NCBI GenBank assembly: GCA_037954325.1
Contig: JBBMNZ010000052.1
Coordinates: 620,001-684,000, forward strand
DNA length: 64,000 nt
Direction: 5' to 3'
DNA from: Fistularia commersonii
Taxonomy: Eukaryota; Chordata; Actinopteri; Syngnathiformes; Fistulariidae
In this document: piece by piece, positions 1 to 15,000 of the stretch
Layout of the letters: each line of letters opens with the position of its first letter
How positions within the stretch are numbered: the first letter of the stretch is position 1
The notes under the pieces: model-generated
Told to the model about the DNA's origin: nothing
Database searches by the model: none
The model's input: only the letters and a program-made list of their open reading frames with translations
Translations under genes and position numbers: made by a program

Positions 1-112
1 ATAAGTACTTTTTGAACAAATGGCTATATCTTTTGAACATGTAATGGGATCACACTGAATTTGACTTATATTGTGCAGAATCATGTCATAAACATTCATA
101 TTTCAACAGCAA
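1..112 (+). repeat. Partial 177-bp variant monomer at window edge
   Basis: This end of the window carries a one-base-longer monomer marked by CATAAACATTCATATTTC in place of the usual CCTAAACAACATATTTC. The same variant occurs as two adjacent copies at 33,058-33,411, immediately before another copy of the sequence that follows here. Positions 1 to about 1,714 match 33,230 to about 34,943 at a constant offset of 33,229, so this monomer belongs to the left flank of the 8,974-bp unit. Confidence 0.9.
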
Positions 113-2829
113 AAACCAGCTTGATGAAATTCATTAGTTATTTCCACTCCTAATCAAAAACGCTTCAACTCGGTGAGATAAGTCCTTTTTGAACGAATGG
201 CTATATCCTTTAAACGTGTAATGGGATCACACTGACTTTGACATATATTGTGCAGAATCATATCCTAAACAACATATTTCAACAGCAGAAACCAGTTTGA
301 TGAAATTCATTAGTTATTTCCACTCCGAATCCAAAACGATTCAACTCAGTGAGATAAGCACTTTTTGATCGAATGGCTATATCTTTTGAACCTGTGATGG
401 GATTAAAATGAAGTTGACATATATTGTGCAGAAATCATTTCCTGAACAACATATTTAGACAGCAGAAAGTATCTTGATTCTTTTATTAGTTATTTCCACT
501 GTGAATCATAAACGTTTCAACTCGGTGAGATAAGCACTTTTTGATCGAATGGCTCTATCTTTTGAACTTGTGTCTGGATTACACTGAATTTGATATATAT
601 TGTGCAAAATCTTGTCCGAAACAACATATTTCAACAGCAGAAACCAGCTTGATGAAATTCATTAGTTATTTCCACTCCTAATCAAAAACGCTTCAACTCG
701 GTGAGATGAGTAATTTTTGAACGAATTTGTATATCTTTTGAACTTGTGAAGGGATTACACTGAATTTGAAATATATTGTGCAGAATCATGTGCTAAACAA
801 CATATAATCAACAGCAGAAACCAGCTTGATGAAACTCATTAGTTATTTCCACTCCTAATCAGAAACGTCTCAACTCGGTGAGATAAGCACTTTTTGAACG
901 AAAGGCTATATCTTTTGATCTTGACGCTGGATTACACTGAATTTGACATATTTTTTGTAGAATCATGTCCTAAACAACATATTTCAACAGCAGAAACCAG
1001 CTTGACGAGATCCATCAGTTATTTCCACTCCTAATCTATAACGCTTCAACACGATAAGATAAGCAGTTTTAGAAGGAATGGCTCTATCTTTTGAACCTGT
1101 GATGTGATTACACTAAATTTGACATATATTGTGTGGAATCATATCCTAAAAAACATATTTCAACAACAGAAACCAGTGTGATGAAATTCATTAGTTATTT
1201 CCACTCCGAATCAAAAACGCTTCAACACGGTGAGATAAGCACTTTTTGATCGAATAGCTATATCTTTTGAACTTGTAGCTGGATTGCACTGAAAATGACA
1301 TTTATTGTGCAGAATCATGTCCTAAACAACATATTTCAACAGCAGAAACCAGCTTGATGAAATTCATTAGTTATTTCCACTCCTAATCAAAAACGCTTCA
1401 ACTCCGTGAGATAAGCACTTTTTGAACGAAAGGCTATATCTTTTGATCTTGACGCTGGATTACACTGAATTTGACAATTTTTTTGTAGAATCATGTCCTA
1501 AACAACATATTTCAACAGCAGAAACCAGTTTGATGAAATTCATTAGTTATTTCCATTCCTAATCCAAAATGGTTCAACCCGATAAGATAAAAACTTTTTG
1601 AACGAATGTCTATATCTTTTGAACCTGTAATGGGATCACGCTGAATTTGACATATATTTTGCAGAATCATGTCCTAAACAACATATTTCAACAGCAGAAA
1701 CCAGCTTGATGAAATCCATTAGTTATTTCCACTCCTAATCAAAGACGCTTCAACTCGGTGAGATAAGTCCTTTTTGAACGAAAGGCTATATCTTTTGAAC
1801 ATGTAATGGGATAACACTGAATATGACATATATTGTGCAGAATCATATCCTAAACAACATATTTCAACAGCAGAAACCAGCTTGATGAAATTCATTAGTT
1901 ATTTCCATTCCGAATCAAAAACGCTTCAACTCTGTGAGATAATCACTTTAAGAACGAATGGCTATATCTTTTGAACTTGTAGCTGGATTGCACTGAATTT
2001 GACATATTTTTTGCAGAATCATGTCCTGAACAACATATTTCAACAGCAGAAACCAGCTTGATGAAATTCATTAGTTTTTTCCACTCCGAATCAAAAACGC
2101 TTCAACTCGGTGAGATAAGTACTTTTTGAACGAATGGTTATATCTTTTGAACCTATGAAGGGATTACACTGAATTTGACATATATTGTGCAGAATCACGT
2201 CCTAACCAACATATTTCAACAGCAACAACCAGCTTGATAAAATTCAAATGTTATTTCCACTCCTAATCAAAAACGCTTCAACTCGGTGAGATAAGTCCTT
2301 TTGAACGAATGGCTATATCTTTTGAACTTGTGAAGGGATTACACATAATTTGACATATATTGTGCAGAATCATGTCCTAAACAACAAATCTCAACAGTAG
2401 AAACCAACTTGATGAAATCCATGAGTTATTTCCACTCCTAATCTAAAACGCTTCAACTCGGTGAGAAAAGCACTTTTTGAATGAATGGCTATATATTTTG
2501 ATCCTGAATCTGGGTTACACTGAATTTTACATATATATTGCAGAATCATGTGCTAAAGAACATATTTCAACAGTAGAAACAAGCTTGATGAAATTCATTA
2601 GTTATTTCCACTCCGAATCAAATACGCTTCAACTCCATGAGATAAGAACTTTTTGCACGAATGGCTATATCTTTTGGACTTTGGAGGGGTTTTCACTGAA
2701 TCTGACATATATTGTGCAGAATCATGTTCTAAACAACATATTTCAACAGCAGAAACCAGATTGATTGAATTCATCAGTTATTTCCACTCCTAATCAGAAA
2801 TGCTTCAACTCGGTGAGATAAGCACTTTT

Positions 2830-3465
2830 TGAACGAATGGCTATATCTTTTGAACTTGTAGCTGGATTACACTGAATTTGACATGTGTAATGCAGAATCA
2901 TGTCCTAAACAACATATTTCAACAGCAGAAACCAGCTTGATTAAATCCATTAGTTATTTCCACTCCTAATCATAAACGCTTCAACCCGATAAGATAAGCA
3001 GTTTTTGAACGAATGGCTATATCTTTTGAATATGTAAAGGGATTACACTGAATTTGACATATATTGTGCAGAATCATATCCTAAACAACATATTTCAACA
3101 GTATGAATCTACTTGATGAAATTCATTAGTTTTTGCCACTCCTAATCAAAATTGCTTCAACTCGGTGAGATAAGCAGTTTTTGCACGAATGGCTATATCT
3201 TTTGATCTTGTCGCTGGATTACACTGAATTTGACATGTGTAATGCAGAATCATGTCCTAAACAACATATTTCAACAGCAGAAACCAGCTTGATTAAATCC
3301 ATTAGTTATTTCCACTCCTAATCATAAACGCTTCAACCCGATAAGATAAGCAGTTTTTGAACGAATGGCTATATCTTTTGAATATGTAAAGGGATTACAC
3401 TGAATTTGACATATATTGTGCAGAATCATGTCCTAAACCACATATTTCAACAGCAGAAACCAGCT
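2830..3465 (+). repeat. Internal 352-bp dimer duplication in the 8,974-bp unit
   Basis: The rare variant GACATGTGTAATGCAG, followed by CTTGATTAAATCC, CATAAACGCTTCAACCCG and GAATATGTAAAGGG, appears at about 2,880 and again at about 3,232, which is two monomers later. The same pair recurs in copy 2 (11,850-12,440), and a single version lies in each 3,159-bp unit (about 28,370 and 31,530). Confidence 0.85.
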
Positions 3466-3667
3466 TGATGAAATTCAAAAGTTATTTCCACTCCTAATCA
3501 AAAACGCTTCAACTCGGTGAGATAAGTAATTTTTGAACGAATGGCTATATCTTTTGAACTTGTGATGGGATTTCACTGAATTTGACATATATTGTGCAGA
3601 ATCTTGTCCTAAACAACATATTTCAACAGCAGAAACCAGCTTGATGAAATTCATTGGTTATTTCCAC

Positions 3668-4230
3668 TCCTAATCAGAAACGTCTCAACTCGGTGAGATA
3701 AGCACCTTTTTCACGAATGGCATTATCTTTTGATCTTATCGCTGGATTACACTGAATTTGACATGTGTTTTGCAGAATCATGTCCTAAAAAACATATTTC
3801 AATAGCAGAAACCAGCTTGACGAAATCCATCAGTGATTTCCACTCCGAATCAAAAACGCTTCAACTTTGTGAGATAAGCACTTTTTGATCGAATGGCTAT
3901 ATCTTTTGAACTTGTCGCTGGATTATACTGAATTTGACATATTTTGTGCAGAATCTTTTCCTAAACAACATATTTCAACAGCGGTAACCAGCTTGATGAA
4001 ATTCATTAGTTATTTCCACTCCTAATCAGAAACGTCTCAACTCGGTGAGATAAGCACCTTTTTCACGAATGGCATTATCTTTTGATCTTATCGCTGGATT
4101 ACACTGAATTTGACATGTGTTTTGCAGAATCATGTCCTAAAAAACATATTTCAATAGCAGAAACCAGCTTGACGAAATCCATCAGTGATTTCCACTCCGA
4201 ATCAAAAACGCTTCAACTTTGTGAGATAAG
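3668..4230 (+). repeat. Internal 352-bp dimer duplication with GGCATTATC variant
   Basis: The unusual GGCATTATC form of the usual GGCTATATC, followed by TTATCGCTGG, GACATGTGTTTTGCAG, AATAGCAG and a CAGTGATTTCC variant, occurs at 3,719 and again at 4,071, exactly 352 bases apart. The pair is repeated in copy 2 near 12,690 and 13,045. Related monomers with the ordinary GGCTATATC occur near 18,850 and 20,075. Confidence 0.85.
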
Positions 4231-6239
4231 CACTTTTTGAACGAATGGCTATAGCTTTTGAACTTGTGAAGGGATTACACTGAATTTGACATATATTGTG
4301 CAGAATCATGTCCTAAACAACATATTTCAACAGTAGAAATCTACAAGATGAAATTCATTAGTTATTGCCACTCCTAATCAAATTTGCTTCAACTCGGTGA
4401 GATAAGCACTTTTTGCACGAATGGCTATATCTTTTGAACCTGTGATGTGATTACACTAAATTTGACATATACTGTGCAGAATCATATCCTAAAACACATA
4501 TTTCAACAGCAGAAACCAGCTTGATGAAATTCATAGGTTATTTCCACTCCGAATCAAAAACGCCTCAACTTGGTGAGATAAGTTCTTTTGGAACGACTGG
4601 CGATATCTTTTGAACGTATGAGGGGATTACACTGAATTTGACATATATTGTGCAGAATCATGTTCTAAACAACATATTTCAACAGCAGAAACCAGCTTGA
4701 TAAAATTCATTAGTTATTTACACTCCTAATCAAAAACGCTTCAACTTGGAGAGATAAGCACGTTTTGAAAGAATGGCTATATCCTTTGAACCTGTAATGG
4801 GCTCACAAGAATTTGACATATATTGTGCAGAATCATGTCCTAAACAACATATTTCAACAGCAGAAACCAGCTTGATGAAATTCATTAGTTATTTCCACTC
4901 CTAATCAGAAACGTCTCAACTCGGTGAGATAAGCACTTTTTTCACGAATGGCTATATCTTTTGGACTTTTGATGGGATATCTCTGAATATGACATATATT
5001 GTGCAGAATCTTGACCTAACAACAAATTTCAAGAGCAGAAACCAGCTTGATGAAATTCAAAAGTTATTTCCACTCCTAATCAAAAACGCTTCAACTCGGT
5101 GAGATAAGTACTTTTTTCACGAATGGCTATATCTTTTGGACTTTTGATGGGATTTCTCTGAATATGACATATATTGTGCAAAATCTTGTCCTAAACAACA
5201 TATTTCAACAGCAGAAACCAGCTTGATGAAATTCATTGGTTATTTCCAAAACTAATCAAAAATTCTTCAACTTGCTGAGATAAGTACTTTTTGAACGAAT
5301 GGCTATATCTTTTGAACTTGTGAAGGTATTACACTGAATTTGACATATATTTTCCAGAATCATGTCCTAAACAACATATTTCAACAGCAGAAACCAGCTT
5401 GACGAAATCCATCAGTGATTTCCACTCCGAATCAAAAACGCTTAAACCCGATAAGATAAGCACTTTTTGAACGAATGGCTATATCTTTTGAACCTGTGAT
5501 GTGATTACACTAAATTTGACATATATTGTGCAAAATCATATCCTAAAGCACATATTTCAACAGCAGAAACAGGCTTGATGAAATTCATTGGTTATTACCA
5601 CTCCGAATCAAAAACGCCTCAACTCGGTGAGATAAGTTCTTTTGGAACGACTGGCGATATCTTTTGAACCTATGAAGGGATTACACTTAATTTGACATAT
5701 ATTGTGCAGAACCATGTTCTAAACAACATATTTCAACAGCAGAAACCAGCTTGATGAAATTCAAAAGTTATTTCCACTCCGGATCAAAAACGCTTCAACT
5801 CGGTGAGATAAGCACTTTTTGAACGAATGGCTATATCTTTTGAACCTTCGAAGGGATTACACTGAATTTGACATATATTGTGCAGAATCATGTCCTAAAC
5901 AACATATATCAACAGCAGTAACCAGCTTGATGAAATTCAAAAGTTATTTCCACTCCTAATCAAAAGTGCTTCAACTCGGTGAGATAAGTACTTTTTGAAC
6001 GAATGGCTATATCTTTTGAACTTGTAAAGGGATTACACTGAATTTGACATATATTGTCCAGAATCATGTCCTAAACAACATATTTCAACAGCGGGAACCA
6101 GCTTGATGAAATTCATTAGTTATATCCACTCCTAATCAGAAACGTCTCAACTCGGTGAGATAAGCACTTTTTTCACGAATGGCTATATCTTTTAAACTTA
6201 TCGCTGGATTACACTGAATTTGACATGTGTTTTGCAGAA

Positions 6240-8640
6240 TCATGTCCTAAACAACAAATTTCAACAGCAGAAACCAGCGTGATGAAATTCAAAAGTTATT
6301 TCCACTCCTAATCAAAAACGCTTCAACTCGGTGAGATAAGTACGTTTTTATAACGAATGGCTATATATGTTGAACTTGTGAAGGGATTACACTTAATTTG
6401 ACATATATTGTGCAGAATTATGTCATATACAACATATTTCAACAGCAGAAACCAGCTTGATGAAATCCATTAGTTATTTCCACTCCTAATCAAAAATGCT
6501 TCAACTCGGTGAGATAAGTCCTTTTTGAAAGAATGGCTATATCCTTTGAACCTTTAATGGGATCACACTGAATTTGACATATATTGTGCAGAATCATATC
6601 CCAAAAAACATATTTCAACAGCAGAAACCAGCTTGATGAAATTCTTTAGTTATTTCCTCTCCTAAACAAAAACGCTTCAACTCGGTGAGATAAGCATTAT
6701 TTGCAAGAGTGGCTATATCTTTTGATCATGTCGCTGGATTACACTGAATTTGAAATATTTTCTGCAGAATCATGTCCTAAACAACATATTTTAACAGCAG
6801 AAACCAGCTTGATGAAATTCAAAAGTTATTTCCACTCCTAATCAAAAACGCTTCAATCGGTGAGATAAGTACTTTTTGAACGAATGGCTGTATCTTTTGA
6901 AATTGTGAAGGGATTACACTGAATTTGACATATATTGTCCAGAATCATGTCCTAAACAACAAATTTCAATAGCAGAAACCAGCTTGATGAAATTCATTAG
7001 TTACTTCCAATACTAATCAAAAACTCTTCAACTTGGTGAGATAAGCACTTTTTGCACAAATGGCTATATTTTTTGAACCTGGGATGGGATTTCACTGAAT
7101 TTGACATATATTGTGCAGAATCTTTTCCTAAACAACATATTTCAACAGCAGAAACCAGCTTGATGAAATTCATTAGTTATTTCCACTCCGAATCAAAAAC
7201 GCTTCAACTCGGTGAGATAAGCACTTTTTGATCGAATGGCTATATCTTTTTAACTTGTCGCTGGATTACACTGAATTTGACATATGTTTTGCAGAATCAT
7301 GTCCTAAACAACATATTTCAACAGCAGAAACCAGCTTGACGAAATCCATCAGTTATTTCCACTCCTAATCAAAAACGCTTCAACCCGATAAGATAAGCAG
7401 TTTTTGAACGAATGGCTATATCTTTTGAACCTGTGATGTGATTACACTAAATTTGACATATATTGTGCAGAATCATATCCTAAAAAACATATTTCAAGAG
7501 CAGAAACCAGCTTAATGAAATTCATTGATTATTTCCACTCCTAATCAAAAACGCTTCAACTCGGTGAGATAAGCACTTTTTGAACGAATGGCTATATCTT
7601 TTGAACTTTTGAAGGGATTACACTGAATTTGACATATATTGTGCAGAATCATGTCCTAAACAACAAATTTCAACAGCAGAAACCAGCGTGATAAAATTCA
7701 AAAGTTATTTCCACTCCTAAACAAAAACGCTTCAACTCGGTGAGATAAGTACGTTTTGAACGAATGGCTATATCTTTTGAACTTGTGAAGGGATTACACT
7801 TAATTTGACATATATTGTGCAGAATTATTTCATATACAACATATTTCAACAGCAGAAACCAGCTTGATGAAATCCATTCGTTATTTCCAGTCCTAATCAA
7901 AAACGCTTCAACTCGGTGAGATAAGTTTCTTTTTGAAAGAATGGCTATATCCTTTGAACCTTTAATGGGATCACATTGAATTTGACATATATTGTGCAGA
8001 ATCATATCCCAAAAAACATATTTCAACAGCAGAAACCAGCTTGATGAAATTCTTTAGTTATTTCCTCTCCTAAACAAAAACGCTTCAACTCGGTGAGATA
8101 AGCATTATTTGCAAGAGTGGATATATCTTTTGATCTTGTTGCTGGATTACACTGAATTTGAAATATTTTCTGCAGAATCATGTCCTAAACAACATATTTC
8201 AACAGAAGAAACCAGCTTGATGAAATTCAAAAGTTATTTCCACTCCTAATCAAAAACGCTTCAATCGATGAGATAAGTACTTTTTGAACGAATGGCTATA
8301 ACTTTTGAACTTGTGAAGGGATTACACTGAATTTGACATATATTATCCAGAATCATGTCCTAAACAACAAATTTCAATAGCAGAAACCAGCTTGATGAAA
8401 TTCATTAGTTACTTTCAACACTAATCAAAAACTCTTCAACTTGGTGAGATAAGAAATTTTTGAACGAATGGCTATATTTTTTGAACCTGGGATGGGATTT
8501 CACTGAATTTGACATATATTGTGCAGAATCTTGTCCTAAACAACATATTTCAACAGCATAAACCAGCTTGATGAAATTCATTAGTTATTTCCACTCCGAA
8601 TCAAAAACGCTTCAACTCGGTGAGATAAGCACTTTTTGAA
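6240..8640 (+). repeat. Internal 8-monomer duplication (offset 1,409 bp)
   Basis: Markers at 6,251 (ACAACAAATTTC with CAGCGTGAT), 6,420 (GTCATATACAAC), 6,600 (CATATCCCAAAAAACAT), 6,700 (GCATTATTTGCAAGAGTGG) and 6,855 (a one-base-shorter CTTCAATCG) recur in the same order 1,409 bases later, from 7,660 on. The two arms differ at several sites (GTACGTTTTTATAACG against GTACGTTTTGAACG, for example), so this duplication is older than the 8,974-bp one that carries it. Confidence 0.85.
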
Positions 8641-9086
8641 CGAATGGCTATATCTTTTGAACTTGTGAAGGGATTAAACTGAATTTGACATATATTGTGC
8701 AGAATCATGCCCTAAACAACATATTTCAATAGCAGAAACCAGCTTAATGAAATTCATTAGTTATTTCCACTCCTAATCAAAAACGCTTCAACTCGGTGAG
8801 ATAAGTCCTTTTGAACGAATGGCTATATCCTTTGAACCTGTAATTGGGATCACACTGACTTTGACATATATTGTGCAGATCATATCCTAAACAACATATT
8901 TCAACAGCAGAAACCAGCTTGATGAAATTCATTAGTTATTTCCACACCTAATCAAAATTGCTTCAACTCGGTGAGATGAGCAATTTTTGCACGAATGGGT
9001 ATATCTTTTGATCTTGTCGCTGGATCACACTGAATTTTAAATATTTTCTGCAGAATCATGTCCTAAACAACATATTTCAACAGCAG

Positions 9087-12000
9087 AAACCAGCTTGATG
9101 AAATTCATTAGTTATTTCCACTCCTAATCAAAAACGCTTCAACTCGGTGAGATAAGTCCTTTTTGAACGAATGGCTATATCCTTTAAACGTGTAATGGGA
9201 TCACACTGACTTTGACATATATTGTGCAGAATCATATCCTAAACAACATATTTCAACAGCAGAAACCAGTTTGATGAAATTCATTAGTTATTTCCACTCC
9301 GAATCCAAAACGATTCAACTCAGTGAGATAAGCACTTTTTGATCGAATGGCTATATCTTTTGAACCTGTGATGGGATTAAAATGAAGTTGACATATATTG
9401 TGCAGAAATCATTTCCTGAACAACATATTTAGACAGCAGAAAGTATCTTGATTCTTTTATTAGTTATTTCCACTGTGAATCATAAACGTTTCAACTCGGT
9501 GAGATAAGCACTTTTTGATCGAATGGCTCTATCTTTTGAACTTGTGTCTGGATTACACTGAATTTGATATATATTGTGCAAAATCTTGTCCGAAACAACA
9601 TATTTCAACAGCAGAAACCAGCTTGATGAAATTCATTAGTTATTTCCACTCCTAATCAAAAACGCTTCAACTCGGTGAGATGAGTAATTTTTGAACGAAT
9701 TTGTATATCTTTTGAACTTGTGAAGGGATTACACTGAATTTGAAATATATTGTGCAGAATCATGTGCTAAACAACATATAATCAACAGCAGAAACCAGCT
9801 TGATGAAACTCATTAGTTATTTCCACTCCTAATCAGAAACGTCTCAACTCGGTGAGATAAGCACTTTTTGAACGAAAGGCTATATCTTTTGATCTTGACG
9901 CTGGATTACACTGAATTTGACATATTTTTTGTAGAATCATGTCCTAAACAACATATTTCAACAGCAGAAACCAGCTTGACGAGATCCATCAGTTATTTCC
10001 ACTCCTAATCTATAACGCTTCAACACGATAAGATAAGCAGTTTTAGAAGGAATGGCTCTATCTTTTGAACCTGTGATGTGATTACACTAAATTTGACATA
10101 TATTGTGCAGAATCATATCCTAAAAAACATATTTCAACAACAGAAACCAGTGTGATGAAATTCATTAGTTATTTCCACTCCGAATCAAAAACGCTTCAAC
10201 ACGGTGAGATAAGCACTTTTTGATCGAATAGCTATATCTTTTGAACTTGTAGCTGGATTGCACTGAAAATGACATTTATTGTGCAGAATCATGTCCTAAA
10301 CAACATATTTCAACAGCAGAAACCAGCTTGATGAAATTCATTAGTTATTTCCACTCCTAATCAAAAACGCTTCAACTCCGTGAGATAAGCACTTTTTGAA
10401 CGAAAGGCTATATCTTTTGATCTTGACGCTGGATTACACTGAATTTGACAATTTTTTTGTAGAATCATGTCCTAAACAACATATTTCAACAGCAGAAACC
10501 AGTTTGATGAAATTCATTAGTTATTTCCATTCCTAATCCAAAATGGTTCAACCCGATAAGATAAAAACTTTTTGAACGAATGTCTATATCTTTTGAACCT
10601 GTAATGGGATCACGCTGAATTTGACATATATTTTGCAGAATCATGTCCTAAACAACATATTTCAACAGCAGAAACCAGCTTGATGAAATCCATTAGTTAT
10701 TTCCACTCCTAATCAAAGACGCTTCAACTCGGTGAGATAAGTCCTTTTTGAACGAAAGGCTATATCTTTTGAACATGTAATGGGATAACACTGAATATGA
10801 CATATATTGTGCAGAATCATATCCTAAACAACATATTTCAACAGCAGAAACCAGCTTGATGAAATTCATTAGTTATTTCCATTCCGAATCAAAAACGCTT
10901 CAGCTCTGTGAGATAATCACTTTATGAACGAATGGCTATATCTTTTGAACTTGTAGCTGGATTGCACTGAATTTGACATATTTTTTGCAGAATCATGTCC
11001 TGAACAACATATTTCAACAGCAGAAACCAGCTTGATGAAATTCATTAGTTTTTTCCACTCCGAATCAAAAACGCTTCAACTCGGTGAGATAAGTACTTTT
11101 TGAACGAATGGTTATATCTTTTGAACCTATGAAGGGATTACACTGAATTTGACATATATTGTGCAGAATCACGTCCTAACCAACATATTTCAACAGCAAC
11201 AACCAGCTTGATAAAATTCAAATGTTATTTCCACTCCTAATCAAAAACGCTTCAACTCGGTGAGATAAGTCCTTTTGAACGAATGGCTATATCTTTTGAA
11301 CTTGTGAAGGGATTACACATAATTTGACATATATTGTGCAGAATCATGTCCTAAACAACAAATCTCAACAGTAGAAACCAACTTGATGAAATCCATGAGT
11401 TATTTCCACTCCTAATCTAAAACGCTTCAACTCGGTGAGAAAAGCACTTTTTGAATGAATGGCTATATATTTTGATCCTGTATCTGGGTTACACTGAATT
11501 TTACATATATATTGCAGAATCATGTGCTAAAGAACATATTTCAACAGTAGAAACAAGCTTGATGAAATTCATTAGTTATTTCCACTCCGAATCAAATACG
11601 CTTCAACTCCATGAGATAAGAACTTTTTGCACGAATGGCTATATCTTTTGGACTTTGGAGGGGTTTTCACTGAATCTGACATATATTGTGCAGAATCATG
11701 TTCTAAACAACATATTTCAACAGCAGAAACCAGATTGATTGAATTCATCAGTTATTTCCACTCCTAATCAGAAATGCTTCAACTCGGTGAGATAAGCACT
11801 TTTTGAACGAATGGCTATATCTTTTGAACTTGTAGCTGGATTACACTGAATTTGACATGTGTAATGCAGAATCATGTCCTAAACAACATATTTCAACAGC
11901 AGAAACCAGCTTGATTAAATCCATTAGTTATTTCCACTCCTAATCATAAACGCTTCAACCCGATAAGATAAGCAGTTTTTGAACGAATGGCTATATCTTT

Positions 12001-15000
12001 TGAATATGTAAAGGGATTACACTGAATTTGACATATATTGTGCAGAATCATATCCTAAACAACATATTTCAACAGTATGAATCTACTTGATGAAATTCAT
12101 TAGTTTTTGCCACTCCTAATCAAAATTGCTTCAACTCGGTGAGATAAGCAGTTTTTGCACGAATGGCTATATCTTTTGATCTTGTCGCTGGATTACACTG
12201 AATTTGACATGTGTAATGCAGAATCATGTCCTAAACAACATATTTCAACAGCAGAAACCAGCTTGATTAAATCCATTAGTTATTTCCACTCCTAATCATA
12301 AACGCTTCAACCCGATAAGATAAGCAGTTTTTGAACGAATGGCTATATCTTTTGAATATGTAAAGGGATTACACTGAATTTGACATATATTGTGCAGAAT
12401 CATGTCCTAAACCACATATTTCAACAGCAGAAACCAGCTTGATGAAATTCAAAAGTTATTTCCACTCCTAATCAAAAACGCTTCAACTCGGTGAGATAAG
12501 TAATTTTTGAACGAATGGCTATATCTTTTGAACTTGTGATGGGATTTCACTGAATTTGACATATATTGTGCAGAATCTTGTCCTAAACAACATATTTCAA
12601 CAGCAGAAACCAGCTTGATGAAATTCATTGGTTATTTCCACTCCTAATCAGAAACGTCTCAACTCGGTGAGATAAGCACCTTTTTCACGAATGGCATTAT
12701 CTTTTGATCTTATCGCTGGATTACACTGAATTTGACATGTGTTTTGCAGAATCATGTCCTAAAAAACATATTTCAATAGCAGAAACCAGCTTGACGAAAT
12801 CCATCAGTGATTTCCACTCCGAATCAAAAACGCTTCAACTTTGTGAGATAAGCACTTTTTGATCGAATGGCTATATCTTTTGAACTTGTCGCTGGATTAT
12901 ACTGAATTTGACATATTTTGTGCAGAATCTTTTCCTAAACAACATATTTCAACAGCGGTAACCAGCTTGATGAAATTCATTAGTTATTTCCACTCCTAAT
13001 CAGAAACGTCTCAACTCGGTGAGATAAGCACCTTTTTCACGAATGGCATTATCTTTTGATCTTATCGCTGGATTACACTGAATTTGACATGTGTTTTGCA
13101 GAATCATGTCCTAAAAAACATATTTCAATAGCAGAAACCAGCTTGACGAAATCCATCAGTGATTTCCACTCCGAATCAAAAACGCTTCAACTTTGTGAGA
13201 TAAGCACTTTTTGAACGAATGGCTATAGCTTTTGAACTTGTGAAGGGATTACACTGAATTTGACATATATTGTGCAGAATCATGTCCTAAACAACATATT
13301 TCAACAGTAGAAATCTACAAGATGAAATTCATTAGTTATTGCCACTCCTAATCAAATTTGCTTCAACTCGGTGAGATAAGCACTTTTTGCACGAATGGCT
13401 ATATCTTTTGAACCTGTGATGTGATTACACTAAATTTGACATATACTGTGCAGAATCATATCCTAAAACACATATTTCAACAGCAGAAACCAGCTTGATG
13501 AAATTCATAGGTTATTTCCACTCCGAATCAAAAACGCCTCAACTTGGTGAGATAAGTTCTTTTGGAACGACTGGCGATATCTTTTGAACGTATGAGGGGA
13601 TTACACTGAATTTGACATATATTGTGCAGAATCATGTTCTAAACAACATATTTCAACAGCAGAAACCAGCTTGATAAAATTCATTAGTTATTTACACTCC
13701 TAATCAAAAACGCTTCAACTTGGAGAGATAAGCACGTTTTGAAAGAATGGCTATATCCTTTGAACCTGTAATGGGCTCACAAGAATTTGACATATATTGT
13801 GCAGAATCATGTCCTAAACAACATATTTCAACAGCAGAAACCAGCTTGATGAAATTCATTAGTTATTTCCACTCCTAATCAGAAACGTCTCAACTCGGTG
13901 AGATAAGCACTTTTTTCACGAATGGCTATATCTTTTGGACTTTTGATGGGATATCTCTGAATATGACATATATTGTGCAGAATCTTGACCTAACAACAAA
14001 TTTCAAGAGCAGAAACCAGCTTGATGAAATTCAAAAGTTATTTCCACTCCTAATCAAAAACGCTTCAACTCGGTGAGATAAGTACTTTTTTCATGAATGG
14101 CTATATCTTTTGGACTTTTGATGGGATTTCTCTGAATATGACATATATTGTGCAAAATCTTGTCCTAAACAACATATTTCAACAGCAGAAACCAGCTTGA
14201 TGAAATTCATTGGTTATTTCCAAAACTAATCAAAAATTCTTCAACTTGCTGAGATAAGTACTTTTTGAACGAATGGCTATATCTTTTGAACTTGTGAAGG
14301 TATTACACTGAATTTGACATATATTTTCCAGAATCATGTCCTAAACAACATATTTCAACAGCAGAAACCAGCTTGACGAAATCCATCAGTGATTTCCACT
14401 CCGAATCAAAAACGCTTAAACCCGATAAGATAAGCACTTTTTGAACGAATGGCTATATCTTTTGAACCTGTGATGTGATTACACTAAATTTGACATATAT
14501 TGTGCAAAATCATATCCTAAAGCACATATTTCAACAGCAGAAACAGGCTTGATGAAATTCATTGGTTATTACCACTCCGAATCAAAAACGCCTCAACTCG
14601 GTGAGATAAGTTCTTTTGGAACGACTGGCGATATCTTTTGAACCTATGAAGGGATTACACTTAATTTGACATATATTGTGCAGAACCATGTTCTAAACAA
14701 CATATTTCAACAGCAGAAACCAGCTTGATGAAATTCAAAAGTTATTTCCACTCCGGATCAAAAACGCTTCAACTCGGTGAGATAAGCACTTTTTGAACGA
14801 ATGGCTATATCTTTTGAACCTTCGAAGGGATTACACTGAATTTGACATATATTGTGCAGAATCATGTCCTAAACAACATATATCAACAGCAGTAACCAGC
14901 TTGATGAAATTCAAAAGTTATTTCCACTCCTAATCAAAAGTGCTTCAACTCGGTGAGATAAGTACTTTTTGAACGAATGGCTATATCTTTTGAACTTGTA

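Larger units (their letters stand above)
113..9086 (+). repeat. 8,974-bp higher-order repeat, copy 1 (51 monomers)
   Basis: Every diagnostic variant in this stretch recurs 8,974 bases downstream with unchanged offset (for example 183 and 9,157; 2,477 and 11,451; 8,880 and 17,854). 8,974 is close to 51 x 176. The match begins after an A/G difference at 112/9,086. Few differences from copy 2 are visible: near 1,910 and 1,947, 2,507, 5,119, 7,251, 8,026 and 8,691. No net insertion or deletion was found. Internal sub-duplications (352-bp dimers near 2,830-3,460 and 3,668-4,230; a 1,409-bp-offset block at 6,240-8,640) are present in both copies, so they predate this duplication. Confidence 0.95.

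Noticed and set aside
2477..2764. Plus-strand 95-codon open frame with near-identical versions at 11,451, 25,023, 35,707, 39,427 and 53,124.
   Set aside because: These are the same satellite segment in different copies of one module. The frame is open because those monomers happen to lack the usual stops. Copies vary by start loss and truncation, as expected of non-coding sequence.
7670..8026. Minus-strand open frame of 118 codons, recurring at 16,644-17,003, which could look like a conserved small protein.
   Set aside because: It crosses two satellite monomers and its two halves are the same monomer read in shifted context. It recurs only because the 8,974-bp unit is duplicated; there is no start context, domain or constraint signal.
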